Positions 35,855-42,221 of a DNA stretch of 64,000 bases are shown here, piece by piece (position 1 is the stretch's first letter; each line of letters opens with the position of its first letter). The position numbers were made by a program, and so were the translations under genes. The notes under the pieces are model-generated. The model did not search any database. It saw only the letters and a list, made by a program, of their open reading frames with translations, and was not told the DNA's origin. The stretch comes from Streptomyces sp. PT12 (GTDB lineage: Bacteria; Actinomycetota; Actinomycetes; Streptomycetales; Streptomycetaceae): assembly GCF_003311645.1 (NCBI RefSeq), contig NZ_QEST01000235.1:186001-250000 (forward strand). The letters are read 5' to 3'.

Positions 35855-37081
35855 ATGTCCTCACCACTGACGCCACATGGCCCCACGGCCCCCGCCCTCG
35901 CCCCGGCCCCCACGGCCGCGTCGCTCGGCTCCCCGGGCCACATCCTCGCCCTCGTCACCGGCGGCGCCGCCGAGACCCGCGCCGATGTCGCCCGGCTCAC
36001 CGGGCTGGCGCGCTCCACCGTCTCCCAGCGTGTCGAGGCCCTGGTCGCCCATGGCTTCCTCGACGAGCGCGCGGAGAGCGAGTCGGCCGGAGGGCGGCTA
36101 CCGAGGCGGCTCTCGCTGCGCACCCGCGACCACCTCGTCGCGGGCATCGGCCTCGGTGCCACCCACTGCCGCGTCTCCCTGCTGGACATCGGCGGCGAGG
36201 AACTGGCCACCAGAGAGGACCCGTTGCTCATCACCGAGGGGCCCGACGCGGTGCTCGACCACGCCGCCCGCACCCTCGCCCGGCTGCTGGAGGAGGCGGG
36301 CCGCCCCGCCTCGTCGCTGCGCGCGATCGGCGTGGGCGCCCCTGGCCCGGTCGAGGCCCGCACCGGGCGCCTGGTGGACCCGCCGATCATGCCGGGCTGG
36401 CACCAGTACCCCATCCCGCGCTTCTTCGCCGACCGCTTCGGCGTCAACGCCCTGGTGGACAACGACGTCAACATGATGGCCATGGCCGAACAACGCCTGG
36501 TCTTCCCGCACATCGGCCACCTGCTCTTCGTCAAGGTCGGCACCGGCATAGGCTGCGGCCTCATCGCCGACGGCCGCCTCCACAGGGGCGCGCAGGGCTC
36601 GGCGGGCGACATCGGGCACATCAGGGTGGGCGTGGACACCACGCCCTGCCGCTGCGGCAACATCGGCTGCCTCGAAGCGGTCGCCGGGGGCGCGGCCCTG
36701 GCCCGCAGGCTCACGGGCTCGGGAACGCCTGCCACCTCGGGCGGCGACGTCGCCGCCCTGGTCCGCTCGGGGAACCACGAGGCCGTCCGCATGGTGCGCG
36801 AGGCGGGCCGCCGCGTGGGCGACGTGCTGTCGGGGCTCATCAACTTCTTCAACCCCGAGGCCGTGGTCCTCGGCGGCGCCCTCTCCTCGGTCCGCGACCA
36901 GCTGATCGCCGGGGTCAGGGAGGCCGTCTACCTGCGCTCCCACCCGTTGGCCACCCAGCACCTGCTGATCGAGCCCAGCCGCACCCGGGGCAGCGCCGCC
37001 GCCCTCGGCGCGGCGCTGCTCGCCACCGACCATGTGCTCTCCCCGGCCCGCGTCGACATGGTCGTCGGCCGCGCCACGTGA
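35855..37081 (+). CDS. ROK-family sugar-responsive regulator
   Basis: 408 residues; CTGGAGGTGTC precedes ATG 35855. An N-terminal winged helix-turn-helix (ETRADVARLTGLARSTVSQR, VEALVAHGFLDERAES, GRLPRRLSLR) is followed by the ROK kinase-like fold. This includes GIGVGAPGPVEARTGRLVDP-type segments, VDNDVNMMAMAEQ, FVKVGTGIGCGLIADGRLHR and GAQGSAGDIGHIRV. The zinc/ROK signature is CRCGNIGCLEAVAGG. It should repress a sugar operon until a sugar ligand binds. Its natural divergent target, the PQQ-sugar dehydrogenase, has decayed, so it may now control only itself or act elsewhere. Confidence 0.9.
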   Translation: MSSPLTPHGPTAPALAPAPTAASLGSPGHILALVTGGAAETRADVARLTGLARSTVSQRVEALVAHGFLDERAESESAGGRLPRRLSLRTRDHLVAGIGLGATHCRVSLLDIGGEELATREDPLLITEGPDAVLDHAARTLARLLEEAGRPASSLRAIGVGAPGPVEARTGRLVDPPIMPGWHQYPIPRFFADRFGVNALVDNDVNMMAMAEQRLVFPHIGHLLFVKVGTGIGCGLIADGRLHRGAQGSAGDIGHIRVGVDTTPCRCGNIGCLEAVAGGAALARRLTGSGTPATSGGDVAALVRSGNHEAVRMVREAGRRVGDVLSGLINFFNPEAVVLGGALSSVRDQLIAGVREAVYLRSHPLATQHLLIEPSRTRGSAAALGAALLATDHVLSPARVDMVVGRAT

Positions 37082-37317
37082 CCGGCTGCGCCATGCGACT
37101 GGCCGCGCCGCCCCAGTGGCCGCGTCAACCGGGCACGGCGGGGCGGCGGTTCACGCCTCCCCCGATCGGCTGAAACGCCCTCCCCGCGTGCCCCGCGCGC
37201 ACCGTTCCCGCCCCGGCCCAAGGGACATCCGGTGGTCACACACCGTCATGTCGATGCCACAGTGCGGTGCGAGGATGGCGCGCGTCCGGCTTTCGACTCC
37301 CCGCTCAGGAGCGCCCG

Positions 37318-38574
37318 TTGAGGTCACCCGCACGCCTGCTCGCCACCGCCGCCGTCGCGGCGGCGACCGCGCTGGCCGTCACCGCCACCCCCACCGCGAG
37401 CGCCGCCCCCACCCCCTCCGCGAGGACGGCCGAAGCCAACGGCGCTGTCGACACCGCCCTTGAGTGGTTCGAGGTCACCAACGACACGATCGTCGCCTCC
37501 GGTGCCCCCACTCAGGTCACCAACAGCCGTACCTGGGCGATCGGTTGGGTCGCCGCCCACCGCGCGGTCGACTCCGCGCCGCGCGGCCGCGACCGCGCCG
37601 CCTTCCAGAACGCCGCGCTCGCCGGGGCCGTTCACCACACGCTCAGCGCCCTCGCGCCCGACCGCGCCACCGAGCTGGACGCGGCGCTTGCCCTCACCCT
37701 CGACCGCACGCCCGACGGCCGCGGCGAGGACGCCGGGCTCGCCGCGGGCCGCGCCGAGGCCGAGGCGCTGCTGGCCGAGCGGGAGGGCGACGGCCTCGAC
37801 CCCGCGTCCGTGAACGTCGCGTTTCCCGTCCCCGAGCCCGCGCCCGGCATGTGGCAGCCCACCCCGCCAGGCCACGCCAGCCCGACCCAGGCCGGGACGC
37901 GCTTCGCCCGCCCGTTCCTCCTGCCGAGCGGCGACGCGTACCGGCTGCCCGCGCCGCCCGCGCTCGGCTCGCCCGCGTACGAGGCGGACCTCGCCGAGGT
38001 GCGGGACCTCGGAGCCGCCGACTCCACGGTCCGCACGGACCTCCAGACCGAGACCGCCGCCTTCTGGTACGGCTCGTCGGCCACCCTCTACACCACCCCG
38101 CTGCGCACGGCACTCGAACGCCTCGACGCGCCGCTCGCCGAGCGGACCGCCCTGGTCGCGCTCTTCCATGTCGCCCTCGTCGACACGCAGATCGCCACGT
38201 CCGACAGCAAGTACGCCCATCTGCGCTGGCGTCCCGTCACCGCGCTGCGCGCGGGCGGCGACACCGAGTGGACACCGCTGCACACCACCCCGGCCCATCC
38301 CGACTACCCCAGCGGGCACGGCACTTACGCGGGAGCGGCCGAGGGCGTGCTGACGGCACTGACCGGGCCGACGACCGCGCCGTTCGAGCTGACGAGCCCG
38401 ACCGCGCCCGGTGTCACCCGCACCTACACCCGCTGGTCCACACTGAGCGACGAGAACGTCGACGCCCGCGTGTGGTCCGGCATCCACACCAGGACCGCGG
38501 ACGAGGCCGGGGTCGAGCTCGGGCTCACCGTGGCCGAGCACACCCTGCGCCACGCGAACGCGCTGCTCTCCTGA
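37318..38574 (+). CDS. Secreted vanadium-haloperoxidase/PAP2-like enzyme
   Basis: 418 residues. TTG 37318 is chosen because CAGGAG ends seven bases upstream and the signal peptide starts there (RSPARLLATAAVAAATALAV, AxA site after TASA). Motifs of the vanadium-dependent haloperoxidase group are KYAHLRWRPVTAL (Lys/Arg oxyanion ligands), HPDYPSGHGTYAGAAEGVL (PSGH) and RVWSGIHTRTADEAGVELG (Arg plus the His that binds vanadate or forms the phospho-His). The bacterial group includes true haloperoxidases and acid phosphatases, and sequence alone does not decide. It is followed by a strong hairpin and is monocistronic. Confidence 0.87.
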   Translation: MRSPARLLATAAVAAATALAVTATPTASAAPTPSARTAEANGAVDTALEWFEVTNDTIVASGAPTQVTNSRTWAIGWVAAHRAVDSAPRGRDRAAFQNAALAGAVHHTLSALAPDRATELDAALALTLDRTPDGRGEDAGLAAGRAEAEALLAEREGDGLDPASVNVAFPVPEPAPGMWQPTPPGHASPTQAGTRFARPFLLPSGDAYRLPAPPALGSPAYEADLAEVRDLGAADSTVRTDLQTETAAFWYGSSATLYTTPLRTALERLDAPLAERTALVALFHVALVDTQIATSDSKYAHLRWRPVTALRAGGDTEWTPLHTTPAHPDYPSGHGTYAGAAEGVLTALTGPTTAPFELTSPTAPGVTRTYTRWSTLSDENVDARVWSGIHTRTADEAGVELGLTVAEHTLRHANALLS

Positions 38575-38617
38575 CCGTCCCGCCAGAGGTGAGCGCACCG
38601 ATCCCGGAGCGGACAGC

Positions 38618-38670
38618 ACACCCCCGCCCCGTGCTGGCACGTGGTGAACCACCAGCACGGGGCGGGGTGT
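38618..38670 (+). terminator. Long hairpin after the haloperoxidase gene
   Basis: ACACCCCCGCCCCGTGCTGG pairs with CCAGCACGGGGCGGGGTGT apart from one bulged C, giving a stem of about 19 bp with a 14-base loop. It is the strongest terminator in the window and also marks the left border of the repeat-flanked block. Confidence 0.8.
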
Positions 38671-38716
38671 CATGACCGACGACGGCTCAACGGGCGGCCA
38701 CCTCCGGTCCCTTCCT

Positions 38717-38764
38717 GACGACCGCGCGGCCGGGCGCACCGGGTGTCCGCTGACGATCCCGGAC
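38717..38764 (+). repeat. 48-bp direct repeat, left copy
   Basis: Begins GACGACCGCGCGGCCGGGCG and ends GCTGACGATCCCGGAC. It matches 41680-41727 in the same orientation at 46 of 48 bases. The two copies bracket a five-gene leftward block, so it may be an attachment or insertion-border sequence. In one forward frame both copies read DDRAAxRTGCPLTIPD. Confidence 0.75.
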
Positions 38765-38812
38765 ACGCTGTAGGTCCTGTTGCGAACGTAGCGCCGTCGC
38801 CCGGAGGGCGTG

Positions 38813-39085
38813 CTACCGCGTGGTGCGCTGGTGGCGTGTTGCCGCGTAGCGTCTGGGGCGGGGTGGGAGGAAGCCGGGGAGCTGGGAGATGTGGCGGCTG
38901 GCCCATAGGACGGTGAAGCGGCCCATGTGGAAGGACTCGCCTCCGTGGAAGTGCAGGAGTTTGCCGCCGCTGGCGAGTGCGTTCATGTCGGTGACGGTGT
39001 AGGGCCGTCCGCCGACGACCAGTTGGTCGCCGAGCCTGACGGTGGCGGCGGTGATTTCGATCGCGACCATTCCGGTGGGGTTCAT
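38813..39085 (-). CDS. Small protein with SH3-like/beta-rich domain, unknown function
   Basis: 90 residues from ATG 39085, coupled by ATGA to the gene upstream (39082-39414). It reads TVRLGDQLVVGGRPYTVTDM, ASGGKLLHFHGGESFHMGRF, TVLWASRHI and ends in a basic tail (PPRPRRYAATRHQRTTR). The order GDxLxxGxRxYxV...GGKLL...G..F.M...T.L..R is shared with its upstream neighbour, so the two are paralogous domains. I recognise no known function; the fold guess comes from strand pattern only. It is the last gene of the leftward block. Confidence 0.65.
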   Translation of the reverse strand: MNPTGMVAIEITAATVRLGDQLVVGGRPYTVTDMNALASGGKLLHFHGGESFHMGRFTVLWASRHISQLPGFLPPRPRRYAATRHQRTTR

Positions 39086-39982
39086 CGTGCGATCACCGCC
39101 AGGGTGATGGCGATGACGAGGGCGCAGCCGATGGCGGTCTGGGCGATGATCTCCGCCTGGGTGGGCGGGGGTGGGCGGAGGGCTGTTTCCCAGAAGGAGC
39201 GGGGCCGTAAGCCGGGTGGGTCGGCGCGCCAGATGGTGAGGGTGGTGCGGTGGGGCATGACGAACAGGTGGCCGGAGGTGAGCCCGAGTTTGATCCCGCC
39301 GTGGACGGGGGTGCGGGTGATGACCTTGAAGTGGCGTTCGCCGATGGTGAGTACGTCCCCGGTGAGGATGGATGCCGGGGTGACCTCGACGCGTCGCACA
39401 TCCGTCGCGGGCATCGCCGCATGTCGCTTCCGCGGGCGCTCGTCGTGCCGGTGGGACGGGGGCGAGAAGAGGAATGGCCAGAGGACGGCGGGCTCCCAAA
39501 CGTGGTGGAGGGGTCAGGGGTGGTGGTGTGGCTGCTCGGCCGGGCGCGGCGGGGCGGTCGCGTTCGATTGCGCCGTTCGACCGTGGCTGCCGAACGGTGC
39601 TGCTTTCCTGCCGGGCGGCCTTCCGCAGGTGTGCGACGGTGGCGCGGGCGGCGTCGTGGGCGGCGTGCCGCTGGTCGGCGTCGAGCGTGCGGTCCTTCGT
39701 GCGGGCCACGGCGGCCAGCAGCCGCGTGACCGGCGCGGCGAGTGCGGGGGACTCGCCCAACGGCGCGAGCGTGGCGACCAGTTCACCCGGAACGATCTCC
39801 GGGTACGTCAGCCGTGACCCGTCGTGGCGCAGCGGGTGGAAGGCGAGCGGGATCAGCCGCTCGCGCGCCAGGCAGCTCGCGCACGCGCGGTGCGTCCACC
39901 CGCCACCCGACCCGGCATGGTGCACCGCCACCACGACCAGCGGCGGCATCGTCGTCCCGCACGACGCACAGCGCTCCGTCAC
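38813..39982 (-). CDS. Zinc-ribbon protein with unresolved 3' end
   Basis: From GTG 39982 (overlapping the previous stop as GTGA) the product reads MTERCASCGTTMPPLVVVAV, then GGWTHRACASCLARERLIPL, a CxxC...CxxC zinc ribbon. LTYPEIVPGELVATLAPLG and a helix LDADQRHAAHDAARATVAHL follow. This part (to about 39550) looks genuinely coding. The frame then stays open through the neighbouring gene region with low-complexity His/Arg/Pro content and reaches a stop only at 38813, shared with the gene at 38813-39085. Either it is one 389-residue protein overlapping two others, or a frameshift has removed the true stop. I favour the latter. It resembles small accessory-block proteins; function is unknown. 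Confidence 0.35.
   Translation of the reverse strand: MTERCASCGTTMPPLVVVAVHHAGSGGGWTHRACASCLARERLIPLAFHPLRHDGSRLTYPEIVPGELVATLAPLGESPALAAPVTRLLAAVARTKDRTLDADQRHAAHDAARATVAHLRKAARQESSTVRQPRSNGAIERDRPAAPGRAATPPPLTPPPRLGARRPLAIPLLAPVPPARRAPAEATCGDARDGCATRRGHPGIHPHRGRTHHRRTPLQGHHPHPRPRRDQTRAHLRPPVRHAPPHHPHHLARRPTRLTAPLLLGNSPPPTPAHPGGDHRPDRHRLRPRHRHHPGGDRTMNPTGMVAIEITAATVRLGDQLVVGGRPYTVTDMNALASGGKLLHFHGGESFHMGRFTVLWASRHISQLPGFLPPRPRRYAATRHQRTTR
39082..39414 (-). CDS. Small beta-rich protein with C-terminal membrane helix
   Basis: 110 residues from ATG 39414. DVLTIGERHFKVITRTPVHG, GIKLGLTSGHLFVMPHRTTL and TIWRADPPG form a beta-rich domain paralogous to the one in the next gene. The C-terminus is a membrane segment (IIAQTAIGCALVIAITLAVI). 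It would sit as a tail-anchored membrane protein with the domain in the cytosol. Function is unknown. It overlaps the downstream gene by four bases, and the pair may form one complex. Confidence 0.65.
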   Translation of the reverse strand: MPATDVRRVEVTPASILTGDVLTIGERHFKVITRTPVHGGIKLGLTSGHLFVMPHRTTLTIWRADPPGLRPRSFWETALRPPPPTQAEIIAQTAIGCALVIAITLAVIAR

Positions 39983-40152
39983 GACGCATCGCCCGAACGC
40001 AGGCGCACCCGGTCGCGGCAGCCCAGACACAGATCAAGCGGCACCGCGGGCGGGCATTCCCGCCCGACGATGAGCGTCGGCGGGTCGTCGCTCAACGGTG
40101 GCGGCGCGGGCGGCAGATGTCCCGTCGGGGGCGTGAGGGGGGTTCTCGTCAT
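39979..40152 (-). CDS. Small proline-rich protein heading the four-gene leftward set
   Basis: 57 residues from ATG 40152. MTRTPLTPPTGHLPPAPPPL is followed by SDDPPTLIVGRECPPAVPLD and LCLGCRDRVRL; the Cys positions (CPP...CLGC) could bind metal. Its stop overlaps the GTG start of the zinc-ribbon gene. It is too short to assign; translational coupling is the main support for it being real. Confidence 0.5.
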   Translation of the reverse strand: MTRTPLTPPTGHLPPAPPPLSDDPPTLIVGRECPPAVPLDLCLGCRDRVRLRSGDAS

Positions 40153-40201
40153 GGTCGGCTCCATGAGGTGGGGTGACCCGCATATCCTCACGCCGTGACC
40201 A

Positions 40202-40237
40202 GGCCCCAACTATCAGTCATCACTGGTAGTCGGGGCC
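40202..40237 (-). terminator. 16-bp stem hairpin after the XRE-TPR gene
   Basis: GGCCCCAACTATCAGT, loop CATC and ACTGGTAGTCGGGGCC pair over 16 positions with two G-T pairs. It lies between the XRE-TPR stop (40254) and the next leftward start (40152), separating two transcription units. Confidence 0.7.
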
Positions 40238-40253
40238 ATTGCCTCACGCGGCG

Positions 40254-41438
40254 TCACATGCCGAGCCACGCCCCGAACGACACGAACTCGTGCGGCAGCT
40301 GCCGCTTCGCCGCGTCCAGCCCGGCGTAGGTCTCCCGCACCATCGGGTGGTACTTGGTCTGCTGTGGCCCGGCCCGGCGCGCGGCTTGGAGGCTGCGGAA
40401 CGCATCGTCGATCCGTCCTGTCCACAGCTGCGCCCGCGCCACCTCCGCGTGGTGGTGCGCCGTGCGCGACCGCGGCCAGTCCTCCGGGAACGTGATGCCG
40501 TCCGCAGCGAGCACCGCACGGTCGTAGTCGTCGCGCTCGGAGAGCGCCGCGACCCGGTGGATGGCTACGTTCGTCGGTCCGAACGCCAGCCAGTGCACGC
40601 GCTCTGCCGCGCCGGTGGCGTCCGCGATCTGCTGCGCCTCCGCGATGTGCGCGTCGGCCGCCGCGGCGTCCTGTGCGCGCGCAGTCAACACGGCAGCCCC
40701 CAGGTGCAGCTGGCCGGTGACGACATCCCGCTCCCGGCCGCGGTCGGCTTGCTCCAGCGCCGCCAACCCGGCATCGAGGAGGCGCCCCCCGGTGCGGTAC
40801 TCGGCGCCGCGCATGTACACCAGAGCCCGCATGTACTGCCGGATCGCGGACACCGCTGGCGCTGAGCCGCGCTGCGCCGCCCACTCCATCCGGTCCAGCG
40901 CGACTGTGCACAGATCGAGATAACCCAGCTTCGAGGAGACGTCGTAGGCGGTGCGGTACGTGCTCGCGAGCACCCGCCACGCCTCCGACGACGGCGCTGC
41001 CCACGCTGCGGTCGTTGCCTCCTCGATGAGGCCCGGAAGCGCGGCGGCGGCGCCGCGCAGGTCCGTCGCGCGGACCAGGGCACACAGCGAGTCGGCCGCG
41101 TTGGCGAGTTGCTCCACCGGGCGCGGGGTGACGAGCGGATCCGCGCCAAGGTCGTACAGGTCGAGGGCGTCGCGGATCGGCTGGATCAACCCGTCCAGCT
41201 GATCCCGGCGCAGGTCTTCGAGGTACGGCTGGCCGGTGAGCTCGGTCACGGGCACCGACAGGGCGCGGGCGAGCGCGCCCAGCACGGCTGGGCTCGCGGC
41301 CATGAGCCCCTGCTCGATCTTCGTGATCGTGGAGTACGACACTGGCGCGATATCGGCCAGTTCTCGCTGGGTGAGCCCCCGGGTCTTCCTGGCGCGCTTG
41401 ACACGCGCGCCGGTGTGGTCGTCAGTCTGATGTGGCAT
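40254..41438 (-). CDS. XRE regulator with TPR-like C-terminal domain
   Basis: 394 residues; GGACGGAGTTCAGC precedes ATG 41438. The helix-turn-helix is TGARVKRARKTRGLTQRELA then DIAPVSYSTITKIEQGLMAA. The rest is alpha-helical repeats (LCALVRATDLRGAAAALPGL, AWRVLASTYRTAYDVSSKLG, YLDLCTVALDRMEWAAQRGS, HHAEVARAQLWTGRIDDAFR). This is the widespread streptomycete XRE-TPR architecture, often found beside small accessory genes and thought to respond to peptides or metabolites. It is transcribed in the same direction as the four small genes but has its own terminator. It lies within the 48-bp direct repeats. Confidence 0.88.
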   Translation of the reverse strand: MPHQTDDHTGARVKRARKTRGLTQRELADIAPVSYSTITKIEQGLMAASPAVLGALARALSVPVTELTGQPYLEDLRRDQLDGLIQPIRDALDLYDLGADPLVTPRPVEQLANAADSLCALVRATDLRGAAAALPGLIEEATTAAWAAPSSEAWRVLASTYRTAYDVSSKLGYLDLCTVALDRMEWAAQRGSAPAVSAIRQYMRALVYMRGAEYRTGGRLLDAGLAALEQADRGRERDVVTGQLHLGAAVLTARAQDAAAADAHIAEAQQIADATGAAERVHWLAFGPTNVAIHRVAALSERDDYDRAVLAADGITFPEDWPRSRTAHHHAEVARAQLWTGRIDDAFRSLQAARRAGPQQTKYHPMVRETYAGLDAAKRQLPHEFVSFGAWLGM

Positions 41439-41679
41439 GCTGAACTCCGTCCTCGGGTGACACCTGGACGGTACCCTCGGCGGAAGTCGGGGAACAGCGA
41501 GCGGCCTCGCCATCACCACTCAGTGACGGAGGGGCCGTTGCGCTGTGGTCCACCGACTCAGGGCGCCTGCGTGCACCCTCCGGTTGTCCAGACAGCACAA
41601 GGGCCACCCCGCCTGCGCGGGGGCAGGCATCCTGCCGGGCGACGTCGCTGCGCAGGATGGGGCCACCCCCTGAGCCATG
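41439..41679. other. Non-coding region upstream of XRE-TPR
   Basis: About 240 bases with two GGGGCCACCCC-like segments (about 41604 and 41660), a GGCAGGCATCCTGCC hairpin near 41624 and GC-rich inverted bits. It contains the XRE promoter; no gene is supported. Confidence 0.4.
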
Positions 41680-41727
41680 GACGACCGCGCGGCCGAGCGC
41701 ACCGGCTGTCCGCTGACGATCCCGGAC
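41680..41727 (+). repeat. 48-bp direct repeat, right copy
   Basis: Begins GACGACCGCGCGGCCGAGCG and ends GCTGACGATCCCGGAC, differing from the left copy at two positions. It lies downstream of the Trypco2-like gene and upstream of XRE-TPR. Confidence 0.75.
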
Positions 41728-41781
41728 GCCCCGCCGCACGGCGAAGCCATGCGGCAGGCCCGCGGCCACCCGGCGGGAGCC

Positions 41782-42102
41782 TCAATCCAGGCCGCGGCCA
41801 CGCGGGTTGCTGACGTCCAGCATCTCCCCGCGCCCCTCGCGGTGCGGCAGCAGCTCGACCTGGATCCGGTGGGTGGCGTCCCGCGCGGCCCCGCCGCCCA
41901 CGTCCGCGGTCAGCACCCCGATGCGCAGCCCGGCCTTCGCGTCGCCCGCGCGGTGCACCTGCACGGCGAATTCCAGACTCACCCGCTCCACCCCGAACCG
42001 CACGGCCTGGCCCTCGCCTTCCCGCCACGCCTGCGCCAACTCCCGCCGCACCTGCCCGATCACCTCGGACAACCCGACGAAACCCTCGCCCGCTACGTTC
42101 AC
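41782..42102 (-). CDS. Trypsin-co-occurring (Trypco2-like) domain protein
   Basis: 106 residues from GTG 42102. It reads FVGLSEVIGQVRRELAQAWR, EGEGQAVRFGVERVSLEFAV, QVHRAGDAKAGLRIGVLTAD and THRIQVELLP. This pattern (helix LxxxIxxLRxEL, then alternating strands with LRFxVGxVELE and ending RIxLxL) is the Trypco2 domain, described as a companion of trypsin-like proteases in bacterial NTP-dependent conflict systems. It is divergent from the trypsin-like gene at 42222 with about 120 bp between them, consistent with shared control. Function within such systems is unproven; a protease-regulating adaptor is the common proposal. Confidence 0.78.
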   Translation of the reverse strand: MNVAGEGFVGLSEVIGQVRRELAQAWREGEGQAVRFGVERVSLEFAVQVHRAGDAKAGLRIGVLTADVGGGAARDATHRIQVELLPHREGRGEMLDVSNPRGRGLD

Positions 42103-42189
42103 TTCAGCCCCCCGGGACCCTCTCGCGGGGCCGTTGTCATCCGGCCATTCGACCGTGTCGGCCCCGCCCGTGGCTACGGGAGTCTACGC

Positions 42190-42221
42190 GGTGTGACATC
42201 CCACGAGTATGCTGTGACGGC
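42190..42221 (+). promoter_or_regulatory. Likely promoter of the trypsin-PknG operon
   Basis: The segment GTGTGACATCCCACGAGTAT holds a plausible -35 (TGACAT) and the GAGTATGCT that follows resembles a -10 element. The spacer is shorter than ideal. It lies directly before ATG 42222. Confidence 0.35.

Noticed and set aside
38671-38775. Short forward frame (33 codons) containing the left 48-bp repeat
   Set aside because: No ribosome-binding site, begins in the terminator arm and has no recognisable domain; the shared DDRAAxRTGCPLTIPD reading may be incidental.
41600-41665. Possible CRISPR-like repeat (GGCCACCCCGCCTGCGCGGG and a second GGGGCCACCCC)
   Set aside because: Only one unit resembles a type I-E repeat; the second shares about 11 bases, spacing is wrong and no cas genes are present.
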